From NCBI GenBank assembly GCA_003344405.1, contig NOWV01000003.1, forward strand, positions 1,364,001 through 1,428,000: a stretch of DNA of 64,000 nt. Reading direction: 5' to 3'. Every line of letters starts with the position of its first letter. Position 1 is the first letter of the stretch. Origin of the DNA: Trichoplax sp. H2 (taxonomy: Eukaryota; Placozoa; Uniplacotomia; Trichoplacea). The notes under the pieces are model-generated. The model was not told the DNA's origin. It saw only the letters and a list, made by a program, of their open reading frames with translations, and searched no databases. The position numbers and the translations under genes were made by a program. Positions 23,656 through 38,100 of the stretch are shown here, one piece after another.

Positions 23656-26192
23656 ATTACTATATCGTAATGTTGCATAACGAGGATTAGTTGCCGACCG
23701 CTGTAAATGACGTTGCAAGGAAATACTTTCCAATAAGATAAACGTTCTCGTTACTTTTCCTAACGTTAAGTGATTCTTATTAATTATTGTAGACATTAAT
23801 TATTTTAAGCAATTACAAACGAATTAATCTCCGTAATAGATTTCAATTCTGCAATTCAGTTACAAGATAGACCTCGTAACTTGTTACGTAGTACTTTTTG
23901 AAAAAGAAATTTAGAAACCTGTTTATACCAATTTAAATTTAATTTTAATTTTCTATAATTTGTATACTACTCCTTAGTATTCCATCAACAGTACAGTAGG
24001 TGAATCAATGCGCGACTTATATAATGTGGTCAATATAGTTTTTTTAAATTTCATAAACAGTATTATACCGATAGCAACTTAATAGCAACCCTAATATGAA
24101 CAAATATCCGGTAAATGAAAATGATCGTATAGTACATTTTAACTATCTTAATCTTCATTGGATGCTTTTAATTGTATTCATGTACAGTATTTCATTTTGT
24201 TATTGGTAAGGTGGCGAGTTATTAATTTGTTTACATGATGATAACCAATATTTTTATCATATATTGTATAATGCACCTAAATAACAAGTTCTCACTAAAG
24301 TTGGCGCTAAAGTGCTTTGGCGAGGATTTCTTTTGTTTACTGATATTACAGAATATTTTACATAGACCTTCTTAGTTATTTTATTTTGTTTAATAGTTAG
24401 TGAATCTAATAGAAAGTCTAGTTACTAACCCTATGAGTTTACGCTTAAATGTGTTACTTGTTTTCAGACAATACTATGAAGATTTTGTAAAATTTTTTTC
24501 CTCTAGTAAACTGCTACCGTATGTCATTGACCAAAGTATGCACATTGTACCACCTTTACACTTAGATCATCGTCTTGATTAATATGATAGCTCAAAATTT
24601 TATTAAAGTTGTCAGTGTTTTTATGAAAGTGATCGTAAAGTCAAGAATATTGAAAATTTCATTTCATTTGATACTTATTTGCGATTGTACATTAACGAAA
24701 TATTTAGGATGTCATAAATAACGGAAAAGCATCATTTACAAGTCGTTATTATCATTATGCGAAAGAGCTTGTTGAAATAAATAATTGTTACAGTCTAATA
24801 TTAATTTACTTGAAAATAGTTCTTATGTATATGCCGTATATGAAAGAAAGAGGGAGATACAAATTACACTTGTACCATAAAGACATGCCAAAATGATTAT
24901 AACACACGTACATCATATTCAATCACTCAACATAAAATATGAATACGATATAAAGTATAGATTAAGACATACTATAATAGTTTACAACTTTTACGTATTG
25001 TCGGCGATCTCGCAGTATTTATACACATAAATATTAATGTAAATATCAAACATATAAGATGCAACAACTATGGTCTCAAAAGACTAACAATTCTGTATAT
25101 AACATACTTAAAATCGATCTTATACAAGCAACAATAATACTATTTGACAGCTACTTTGCATCACTGGTTAAATTGTATATAATATTACATATAAGCCCAT
25201 ATAGCAAATATGACTTCGTCTTTTTATATTTTGCATACAATATACAGTACGTACAACTAACTGTACAGCAATTTTGAATTGAAAAAGCATTCCTAAATTA
25301 TCAATCGACTATATCAAATATTTGACTATCACTCAAACGTGCTGTAACTATCGGTACCATAGAACATACTACCATAATAATTATGAATACGACATTTACA
25401 TTTACTGTATCATGTAAAAATTCAAGATATTTTCAGAATAATAAATCTTAAGAATTACAGCCATTGATTAATAACTTAAAATAAATAAATTTGATACGAG
25501 TGAAGCGATGCGTTCAATATTGAATTAAGAATTAAATAAGCTGAGTAAGAAATGAAACAGCTTATTATTACTGTCAAATCCAAGTTAATTCTTACAAATA
25601 GAACGTAGGGGTTATTGTACCTTCACTGATATAAAGTTTTCACTGTAGATTTTATACGTGTAAGTCATGATCCAGCCATAATTAAATCATGTTAAATATT
25701 AGATGATACGATGTCAGGCCTTGAAGGCAGTCCATACATAATTTTGTCATACAATTTTTAATTGGATGTAAACTATTTTCCGTGCTAAAAAAGAGAAATT
25801 ACTTTGTAGTAGGTCAGAATAAATTTCATCACATCTTTAACATTAACCGAACAGTTACGATGTTTTTCAAATTTCATAATTTATAACAAATTATCTGTTT
25901 TAAAAACTTTTTCTGCTTTAATTTAAATTCTATAAATATTCATAAAAGACTTTTTTTGGTTACCACGAATGGAACCTTACAGTAATGTCCATGTAAACTT
26001 AAGTTCATCTCAAGTAGGAGTAACCAAATTTCAATAGCATATTATGCACAATAAACAAGGATAGCTTGAAATTTCGTTTGTAACGAATGAAACGTAACAA
26101 TAATTTTGCTTAAATTAATAGACTTGGCATACAATGTAGTCTTACTTTAATTAGCAATATTGAGCGTGATATTAGCTGGTACTTTCTGACGG
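23656..26192. other. Convergent intergenic region between TM7SF3 and the myosin gene
   Basis: About 2.5 kb between two 3' ends. It has scattered single TACAGTA words (near 23990, 24183, 25245) but no dense array. Plus-strand frames at 24400-24582 and 25059-25277 are AT-rich with no recognisable similarity. Nothing else can be supported. Confidence 0.5.
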
Positions 26193-29100
26193 TCAAACAC
26201 TTTTGTGTTTCTTTTGGTCAACTATGTAATGTGTATAATCTCTTATTAAGAGAGCAATTTGAACCGCTTCATTGGTATTAAAGACGAATTTTCTACCGTT
26301 AGTTAAACTTCCGGCTATAAGCATAAGACTAGTCAGTGATGGCTTGTAACTCACTAGCTCACTGTAACTAAAACTAAATCGAGGCTCTTTAGCCCTTCTA
26401 ATTAGAACATACACACCACTGTGTGATACCGCTAGCCATAAGGTCTTTGGCAACTCCGAAGTGTACGTTTGCGTTACATCGAACACGGTGGATCCATATA
26501 AACTCCATGTAGTTTTAACAAACTCCATGTACAATTTGAATATTGAATCACGATCTTTGTCAACAAGTGTACGATGCAATCGCTTAACATCAATAAATTT
26601 AATTTTATGATGCAGATATCGAGGAAGACTTCGTCTGACGATAGGACCATAATCAGCGGTCACTTCAATTTCTGGACCAACCCAAGACGGTCTCATATTC
26701 TCATCTAGATCATCTTCGCAGTCGCCTAACTCAGCCTGTGCACGTAATGCACATAGAAAAACCTAAAAAATTTTACAGTTTTAAAATATCTCTTTCACTA
26801 GCAATTTCGACATGATAACAATAGCATGAAGATTTCACGAAGTTAAAAATCATTAAGAATATTTAGGATGTAAGTTTCTTACAACATAAGTATTTATTTT
26901 ACTCTAAAAAAAATCCTACCGCTTCCTCGTAATACAGAGGATATTTGTCGTTAATGATATCGCTTGAAGCCTAATAAATTGTTATGAATGTTAGTTTCAT
27001 ACAGGTTGTTCATTAATTAATCTATCAATAATTTAATTTATCATAAAGATTACATTTGTAGTTAGCGTGGCTACATACCTGATGTATTAAGAGATCAAAT
27101 TCAACACGATCTTCAGGATCATAGAATGTACCATTACCAACGTATAACCGTTTCTGCATCACAATAAAATGTTAAGTTGGAGCTTACACAAGGATAAAAG
27201 ATGTTAATTGTTAGATTTAATTGAATTTACTACCTTAAATGTTAATTTTACTTCTGTCGTATCATTTTCCACACGTGAGTACAGGTCCCATTTTGATAGG
27301 ACATCGGCAACTTTTTCACTATCGTTGATACTTCTCTCAAGACTATTCCGACATTCGTATAGAGAGAAGCCAAAGGCTGATGGCAGTAGACCAATTCTCC
27401 TTTTTATTAATTCGGTAATCTGACAAAAAAAGAATCAATATCAGCTAGAATAGACAATACAATATAAAGACAACTAGCAGATCATTTGAACATAACTTGG
27501 CGTACCGATTTATATTCGTGTAATCTAACATCATAAGTAAAAATATGCTTTAAATCCATACTTACTTCATCTATTGTTGTAACAGAATCAAATTCCAATG
27601 CTCTAAATTCACCGTCCATAAAGTAAAATCGTGCATGCATTGGCCGTCTAAGGATCAACATCAAACATAACATTTCAATTACAACGAAAAGATCGTAAGT
27701 AAAGCCTGTCAGCAATGCATCAAAAAATTTAGCTTACCTTCGGATCAGGCACTTAATTTCTTTAATCGATGGCGCAAATTTACGATTCTTTTTCTCTCTA
27801 ACACGTGCTAGTCCCTACAATGTGATTTATATAGCATTGCGATGACTTTACTGAAGCCGTACAGTAAATAAAATCCAACGTATTTTACCTTCAAGCAAAA
27901 TTGCGCATATTTTCCCTGGTCCGTATTGGCTTCCAGCATATATTTATTAAGATGTGCCGATAGCAAATCTAAAATTAACTATTTGTAATTATAATATGAG
28001 AAATTAATACATTTAAGGTAAAGATCAAGGATAACACTAAAGTAACACTTATTAAATCATTGCTAGAAAATATATGGTTTAGCATAAGCGAAATGATGAA
28101 TCGAAGTTCAAGGATGGAATTTAAAGGTCTACAAAAATTTTGAACTAATCAAAGTTGCGTGCAAACATCATATCGTACTTTGTTAGATGAAAGTGCTGTC
28201 CAAACAGCTGCCGATAGAAGTTGCCAATTCCGTGTGTTAACGCGACTAGTAGGATCTAATAGTACGAAGCAAGTTAATAACGTCGATAACCAAGATGTGA
28301 CTAATATCAAGTGCTGAAAATAATTTCCGTAGATATTACAAAGTTAGTTGGCTGTTTTACCTGGATGATCTGTAGTTTGTTTAATGATTTGCAAATAAAA
28401 TTCATTACATAATTCGTTATCGGCTATAATAGCATTTAAAAGTTGCTGAGCTAGCAACTCGTGCTCATTTTCTCTAGCCTGAAGTTGAATACGATTTGAA
28501 CCGTTTTCGTTGTTACTATCGGGCGTTAATCGTCCTGCTTCTATTAGACTCGAACGTCTACTAGCATGTCCTGGATTTCCAAATGCCAAAATCTCGCTAA
28601 ACATTTCTAAAGCTATTTCATCACGTGCTATATTGTAGTACATTGCAAATAAAAAGAATAAAATTTAATGTTATTTTATTAAAGGTTTAGCGAAACTAGC
28701 CTGGATTTACTCTCATTTCGTGAAATCAATTCATATTACATTCTTAGTATACTGTATCCTAATCTAAATTGTTAGATGATGGTCAAAACCCGCGCGCTGA
28801 AGTAACCTCCTGCATATACTTCAGCTACTACCCTATACACTAAGTATCATACTTTATGCTTATTACTAGTTTCCTTAAAATTATAGAAAAAAAGGCGAAG
28901 AGACCATTCGTTAACGAGCTTTTTCTGAGTTGTCGAATTATCATATAGGTAAACAATAATTCTATCTACATCATGGTATGTGGCACTTACGAACATCCCC
29001 TATGTTTCCTTTAGCGTTGCTCAGTTTCGTTAATGAATTTTTAATCGGAATTTTTGAAAAGGTCCAAAACGATGATTTAAAGAGTTTTTCATCAGGAATA

Positions 29101-32100
29101 CCATAATGCTTATCAAATTTTCTTGCAAAACTATGCAATGCAACGATAATATTTTCAGAATAAGAGATAACATCAGTATCGATATTACAATATTCTGTCT
29201 TAACACAAATTTTTTTACACCAGTTGTAAGATACTGAAAGCACTATTAATATTTGTAATTACTTCACGTTATATAAACAAAGAATATTAATTTAAATAAG
29301 TATTCATTACTTTCTTTGGTAAGTGCTACATTTTAAATTATAGTTTGAATAGGCTAAAGGATTTCTCCAGATTTGTACGTTAACAAATTTCTCAGTAAAG
29401 TACTACAATTACCGCGTTATAGAGCCGGCAACCAGTCCAGGTTTATCGTAAAATTTTCTTAATAGTCCACTATTAGCTAGAGCACGTCTTGATGAAATTA
29501 TTGCTTCATTTGATTTAACTCTACTTTCTTTATTAACATGACCCTATTACAGACAAAAACAAAAATTCTATTACTTTACGTTATTTATAATCCTGCTACC
29601 CATGAACTAAACTGCTTTGTTTTCCATAAGATTTTAGCAATCATGAAACATGTAAATAGAACGTAAAACCAAGTTTTTCAGCTATTCTCATTCGCTGGTA
29701 TCAAACTTTCACAGCGTTTTTACTGAATATCTACAATGCCCAATTTTTTATATTACATGTAACTTTATATTCAGTTACAGTAATTTATGAATATTTAGTT
29801 GTCTCTTCTCAGTGAAACAAACCTTTATCAACTTCTGACCCCCTTGAACATGTAGCCAGTTGTTATGTGTAGGAGAATAGCTAACGATTAAACTCGCGAT
29901 ACAGTCCTTATGATTTGTTTCAAACATAAAACACCGATGATCGTTTTCCTGGGTGATAACATTTAAGGTCAGTACACTATGTTCGAAATCTATGCCAATA
30001 TGATCTAATGCAGAGTATGGGTACGAAGCTAATATTTCTTTTTTGTGATAGTTCACGAATTTGAAACCGATGTGGTCCACGGCCAAATAAATATGATTAG
30101 GGTACATCCAGAATCCCTTATAGGTAACTTCGAATAGGGTCGCTCCGTAAAGTTGATACTGTTTAATGCAAGTTAAATAAATAACTTTTGCTTGTATTTC
30201 TGATAATCCATAACCATAATCCTAAATTGTAGAAATTATTACGTCAATCGGCGATATGGTGACGCAACCACATAAACAACTAATGCGAGTACAGTAAGTA
30301 CACTATTTTTAAATCAGAGAATTGATTACATAGGAACGATTAACTTTTTATGTGAAATAGTACTCAGATTCTAACCTTATGCGCTTGTGCTATTGCTTTA
30401 GAGATATCCTCCATACGTTGAGCATTGCTGTTTTCTATTATTCTCGAACTTAGGAAATCGAAAGGTTGAGTATACCTGTCACGATCAAAATATAAATAAG
30501 GGTATTTTCATACTGGCGATAAAGAGCATTTGATGTTGTTAACAACGAATAACCACAAGAGGCAGCTCAGATGATAATCAATTCAATTACCATAGTCGCC
30601 GCTTATATTAACATTATCACTAAGCATCATGCAGCTTCTTTATCCGAATGTTAATAACGGGATACATCAATACAACATAGATACTACTAGCAATTAAATT
30701 TATCTCCCTGCAGATGGATAATCATGTTCTATTATCAACTTTGGAGATAATACCTGTCCTTTCTAGATGATACGTAGTCTCCATAACAGACTTGAGCTTG
30801 CAGGCCAGCTAATTGAAAGGCTACTTTATTAGTGATTGGAAATTTATCCTCCTAGGATTGATACCGCAAATGTAGAATTAATTCGTATGTATAAATAGCG
30901 ATATTCGTTAACAAGCCTAGACGCAGAAAATCAATACTAGTAATTCACAGTAATAACATAAAGTTAAGATGCTAACCTTTATAATGTCATGCACAGCTTG
31001 AGCATATATTAAATGATGTTCAACCAGGTCTTGTGGTAATGCTTTAGGATTTAGAAATATTCTTTTTCTTAGAATAAATCGAGCGTCTCCAGCGCCTAAT
31101 ACTTCCACTGGTCTCTCTTTCGTCTGTGTATTATAGTTCCTCATGATAGCTGACGTACGATTATCTCTGTAATATTTAACGATATCTTAAAGTTAATTTA
31201 CGTAGAATGATAAGCTAAAAATACCGTAGGATGCATGATATCTCTTCTAATAAAAATTACATCCATGAATGATAAAGAAATGATAAGTAATAGAGATATA
31301 GTTTCCCCAGTTACTATGCTATTGCAATGTAAAGACTAAAAAATAAGATTAACACAAATATCTACGTAACAAACTTACATTTCCCATTGAGCTAGTACAT
31401 CAACCAGAAATTCATGTCCTCTGATGTAGCTATCAGCGTCAGGCGTGGACTAATAAAGAAGGTAAAATTTTTAAGTGATAACTTATTAGAATGGACAGTT
31501 CTCCGCTATAGTACATACTAAATGATGAGAAGATAGGATTTCTTTAATAATAACACTTAGCATCTTTATGGTTAATTCTGTTTTCTAGCGTAGTTAGCTC
31601 ACCTCGTACAAAGCCCAACCGTCATAATTCTGTAATCCTATGGCTTTGGCTAACAACTTAGTGACATCGGAGGCTGTATGATACAGTTCATACTCAATGA
31701 CTACAGATTTGCAGTCCATTAAGTAAAATTGACACATTAATGGACTAAGCGATTGCACAGCCTAGATTAAATAGAGAAGAACGTTTACAATAATTTACTA
31801 CATAGTAAAACCTCTTATAAGATACTATATACCCGAAATTCAATCTTCGATGGAGAATGCCGACGAGCACCAATTTTAGTTTGGCGAAGTACATCCTTGC
31901 ACCATGAAGCATAGTGACCAATAAAGACGTTATCCATACTCGATTTTAAATATTGGACCAAATACTGTTAACAGTTCAAAATGCATTGAATGTTACGATA
32001 TTATGTATATTATATAAATAGCACAATTGAGCGAATGCATTATTTCGTTTCTGATAAATTTGTGTCTCAAAAGCTTATAATTCAACAAAATTGATGATCT

Positions 32101-35100
32101 GCAGGGACACATACATACCTTACTAAACAATTTGCTAGGCGGAAATGCTACTGCACATAAAGCCATAAGACACCAGCCTTTTAAACTAGAACCAGATTTA
32201 GGATTTTCTGTTCCTTGCCTGATAATCTGTACATAGATCTCATCTCTAAGTTCGCTATTATTGATACCATGGCCAACAATGCGTTGTACTACTTCACAAG
32301 AGTGTTCTTCAGACGTTTCAGGGTGCAAGTATACATTTAAATCCTTTGAAAGAATTCATTGTCAAAGATGGTTAGTAATAATTAAAACCAGTAAGTCTTA
32401 GAAAGATCATCCATCTAATTACGTGGTTACTTAAGATATTTTAAAAAGCGCACTTTGATCCCTTCGATAGTGTCCTACAGTCATCACATACCTTAAAAAT
32501 TGAACATGCTAATCTTTCACTTTCTCTATCGTGGATATGAATATGAGACATATGAATAGTATTTGATGATGTATACTTTAGTAATTCTTCACGCGATGTT
32601 GTCTATTGGATAAATCAATGTTTAAATTTGATGCATAAATATTTTTTTAAATAAGAGACCACCAATGTTTAAATAATCATGTAATTTAAAAATTTTTAAA
32701 AATTTGTTAGATTCTACGCATAAAGATCAAGCATTGAATATATTCTGTCATCTATAGAGGATAAAGAACTACTCTTATTACTAACACCACTCCTCTTTAA
32801 TGTTTTCTTTCCCGAGGCTTTGTGGTTGCTATCTTTATTATGATCATTAAAGTATAATCTTGCGAATTCAACAAGACTGTAATCTCCTTCATTCGTAGCT
32901 GGATTATTATGTGCAGATCCAGGTGGGAATCTATGATTTGGCTGAGATTTAGTCTTTCGTTCCAGTTTATCAACAGCTTTCTTAATACGATTTCTTCGCT
33001 GCTCTGATATCGATCCTGTAGCTTTCGGTAACACCTAAAGATACAATAAAAATTGTTCAGTTTCCTTTACTTTATTTCACGATAGCGATATAAATGCATA
33101 TTAAAACTGCTAATCATTTCTTTAAGCTACAATAATTAAGAACCTTTAGGACTTCAAAAGCCAAAACTAAAAACTAAAAAATAATAAAACATAAAAATGT
33201 ACGAACTTCTTCTTTGGTATCTTGATTAAAAATAACATCCATTTCTTTGTAAATTTGAACTAATTTCTCTTGCATATCACGACGTGCTTTAATTTTGTGA
33301 TGATAGTAATTGTTTTGGCCTTTTATAAACTTAATCAGATCTTCCAATGATGTTTTGCCATTAGGTTTGCAATTTAATTCTGCCATTCTTATCAAAGTAT
33401 ACAACTCCCGTTGTGCACGCCTATCGAGGATATCAGTAAAGAAAGAAATACGAATATTTTTAAGCGTTCTATAGGTTCAAAAAATTCTGATTGCTAGATT
33501 TATTTTACTGAAGTATAATATGGTAAAGAATTTTGATTGCTAGTACGAAAGGAAAAAATTAACTTTAACTTTCTAGTAGCGGTCACAAAGGGGTTTGCAG
33601 GACCTTTCAGTAATAGCTTCATGATCCTCTTCTTTCTCTGGCTTGACAATGATCTGTTTCATCAAGTCTGTGGAATCTTCATCTAGTTGTTTTCTTTTCT
33701 TTTCTTCCTCTGCTTGCTGTCTCCTGTACCTGATTTCCTTTGCCAGTTCCCGAGCAAACGCTCCTCTCCAGTAAGACTTTATAATTACATAACATTAATA
33801 TTTAAATAGTTTATATGAACAGAGCAAGTTAAGATAAAGTTCAAAGAATTTACGGACCAGCATATTGGATAATTTCTTATATAGTCTATTCAGAAAATGA
33901 AATACCTGAATAACTATAGCTGCTTTCTTCTTTTTTAGAAATGCTATTCTATCTTTTCTTCCTTTAAGGTGCTTTTGCAGCATAACAGCAGCTTGTCTTT
34001 TCTTCAAGTAACCTGTTGACGTGTAGTAGATACCCACAAATTAACTATCAAGTAGTCTTAATTTAATATATTTGCATATCTCTTTGTTCAATTGTGATAA
34101 GCTTACGCTTCCAGTGGTACATCCCGCGGCAAAGTCTTTGTACAGTCACTACTTTTTCCATGAATAACGCTTTACGGCTATCTTCTAATGAATCAAAAGC
34201 AGATTGTCGTAGGAATATCTAACAGACGTAAAGAAGAAATGAATTTATGGTTAATATTGCACAAATAGATATTCGAAATAATTTAAGGTATGTAGCGTAT
34301 TTAGTTCATCAAATGTCTGTACCTTCGTTCTACCACACAACCAATCTGACTTATCCACTGGTAACAAATCCAGTAATGCAACACAAGCTGCTTTTAAATC
34401 TGATGAAGGTGTATTCGACTCTTTGGTAGAAACCAAACAACGAAACTGTTCTAAGAAATTCTTAAATTCAAAATATATTGGATAACCCTATAAGAAGGAA
34501 ATGAACAACGGTCAAGAATAAAAATAGCTGATGTCAAGTACTCACTACATTATAAAAATAGCTGACTCACTACATTGTGCATACATTATACCGCTACTTT
34601 AAAAATGCATAAATCATTTCACAATGACAGTTGCTGAATAACGAAAGCTAATGTAGTAGATAGTATAGTAGAGTGCCAAATATCAAAATACGATCCCTTA
34701 CGCCAAAAGAAGTTGCTACTAAGCGATTGGTAAAGATATAAATCATGTTTGTACCTGCTTCTTAAATAAAATTATACTGATTAGGTCTGAGTATCGTAAT
34801 TGCTCTGTTACAAGTGCCTCATCGTAAGTTTCCGGGTTTAATGACAAATTGGGCTTTAAGCATCTGATATACCTATAGTTAATAGACAATAATTACACAC
34901 AGTTACCGTACATTCTCTCATACTCGACAATGAGGTTCCTCCAAACTATAATAGTTGATAATAACTTTAAACAAATTATATATTTTGTAATGATTTAGAA
35001 CTAGCTTACCATCGATTACAGCTATTGATGTCTAAAAACAGTTCATCGATTTTGTTTCGTAGTATACTGATATATGATCGCTTGAGCTTTATTATAAAAT

Positions 35101-38100
35101 CAACGGCATTTGCAATATTAGCTGATAACTGGCTCAATTTTTCGACTAAACAGTAATAATAATAACAGTATGGTAAAACAGGAAACTTACCTTGTCATTG
35201 GATTTCTTTTCGACTTGGTTAGAGTCTTGGGAGACATCTCCGTTTGTACGGGAATTAGCACTTATTTCCATGGCACTCTTGTTGATTCTATTATTGCCAT
35301 AAGATATTTTCCATAACTTTTGAGTACTAGGATGATTATACCACATGTTTCTTCTTTTGGATAATTTCGTTTTGTTACTTTCTGGTTGGATATATTCCTC
35401 TTTCTCGCTTTTATCATCTCTACAATCGTCTGTAGACGTCTTGTCATCACTAAAGCCAGTTGTATCATCAGTTTTTGACGAATGTTCGCTAGTTCTGGAG
35501 CTGATGTCATCCAATTCGCCTCTGTTTATTTTAGGACTTCCGATGCTCTGAAATTAGGATCATTTTATTTAAGAATAGACATAAAGTATAAAGCAAATAG
35601 AACTTCTATTTCCTAAAATAGCAATTTAGTAGTTAATTCTATATTTCTGTATGCAAAATTTTACAATATTTGCCGCCTACCGTTCCGTTAAGTTGTCCTG
35701 TTAAATTATCAACCTTTTCCCCTACCTGAAAATAATTTTATATTAATAATCTACAATAGACATAGTCAATCATGAAAATGCATAGGCAAGGATATATTAT
35801 AGAAAACTAAATTGTTTTACCTCAGAAATACCAAACTCTTGAAGTAAAGGCTGTGTCGAGTCTCTCATAGTATCAAAGAGTATCTGATTTTGCAATAATT
35901 TATTACTCTGTAAAAATGAGTCAACACTATAAAGTACGCGGCCGTTATAATGTTCTATTCCAAATTTTTGCTTCCAATAACGCCTGTCCTTATTTTTGAC
36001 GTAATATTTGTTCTTTTCTAGAGCTTTATGCTGCTTCAACACATAAGATGTATTCGGCTCCTAATACAGAACATTTTTGAATTAATGCTATACCTACAGA
36101 TACTATGCACAACTTGGCTACGAGATCTCTAGGGCACCTTGACACACAGCTACGCTGACTTAATCAACGCTAAGCTTGCAACTAGCAAATAGGAGCATAC
36201 AGAAGGGAGATTTACTTACTTTAGCCCATCTTCTGTAAACAGTTTCCACATGTAGCGTAGATATGATCGAATTTTCTTCCTAGTTTATTTTCATACAATG
36301 TATAATCCAAATAAGTGCATTTGTAACATAGCCGATGCTATCAATTCATAAGGTTTCGCTAAGATTTTCTAGAGAAATCCATTATCTGACGTACCGTTGA
36401 TTCTATCATTGATAAGCAGGCAATGTTATTGTAAACGTTAGGGACGCAAGCATCAACTTCTTCATTCGCATACTAAACCAAAAATTAGAAATGAAAGCCT
36501 TTTCAGATTAGTTATATTTATAACGACGTCTAATCATGTAAAGATTTATCGGTGAAAATATTAACTTTTACTGTATTTACGTTTAAACTTCATGCTTCTA
36601 TTGAAAAAGGCGATAAATGAAATAGATGCCAGAATTAACTCTATGGTATATAACTTACCGCCTGCTGCGCATTGATGAATGTGTCGTTGATGATATAATT
36701 GTGCAGTTTTTCATTGATATAATTAGTACAAAGCTGTTGGAAAGTATTTTTCTGTAGAGAAGGCATAAATGTAACATAATTGCTTTCACAATAGCGTAAA
36801 AAATTTTAAAAGATAATCCATGCAAAACTTAATAGAACCTACATCTGCTGCCTCAAATCCACTGATATCTAGAATTCCTATATATAATGATGAAGCTGAA
36901 GGGGGTGCCAGTACAGCATTAACTTTATCGATTACCCAGTTAAAGATCTTTTCATATAATAACTTCGCTAAAAGACGACAATTGGATTTAGCCTGGTGAA
37001 ACACAGATAGCGTAAATAAAAAATCGTTAGTTTAGATGTGTTAGTTTAGATGTGGTTAACCGTTACATTACTTCTAACATAAATATTACGAAATCATATG
37101 CTTTATCGACATTGGCATTGAATCGATGTTAATACCTCTTCTATTGTCAATGGGTAATCAGTTAGTACACCCCTAATACGTAATTGCTTTATTGTTATCA
37201 ATTTAGCAACGGCCTCTTGAGAAATCCCTAGCAGGTGCGCTATCTTTTCAATTAAATCTAAATCTTGGTAAGTTAAGCGACATGCTTCACCGTTGACATC
37301 CTCGAATTCAAAATTAGTCATTGATAATATTGCAGAGAGGATTCGAAAAATGCAGTCAACGGTTTCTGGTGAAATCGAGAGTAAGTTCATAGCTAATCGT
37401 AGCTTTGAAAATTTTTGATTTTCGTCATCTCCAACTTCGACTTGTTCTTGATCGCAAAGTAGATTGTAGTTGAATTGAGTATCGATATTATATAGTTTCT
37501 TAACGTCAGTATTTAATGTACTTGCTCCCAGTAAGTAGTAGAATATATTAAAATTTCTTTCTCCAATAGGTTGATGCACCAATCGATTAGTTTCTAACTG
37601 AAACGTATCAAACTTGCATCCACATATAAATGTTTTATCATTGTAGTACAATCGCATATAGGTGCTTCGGCGACTAGCATTTGGTGATAAAGAAGTTTTT
37701 GCATTTCCTAAAATTGAAAACAACTTGTTGGATTGTCTGATTTACTTGAGTTTCTTAATTTTCAAATATCAATAGTTCAAAACACGTGCAGGTAAACAAC
37801 AATTTCTAGCCCAAGCAATGCATGAGGTTCATCTATATTATAATTATGCGCGCATAATCTAGTTCCAAACATATTATATTGTACGTTATGAAACTCCTTA
37901 TAGAAGAAATGTAGACTACTACAGCAACTATTTATACTGTCTTCAAAAAGGCATACGTGCAAATTTAATCACAGATGTTACAGTCGTTGCAAGACTAAAT
38001 CTTTATACGCTATATAGCGATATATAAGAATCTTTCCGCAAATAACAGTGCAATAATTGTAATGTTGTATCGTAATCACTTCAGTGTATATGTATACGAG

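Noticed and set aside
24400-25277. Two plus-strand frames in the TM7SF3/myosin convergent space
   Set aside because: They are short and AT-driven, with no splice or family support.
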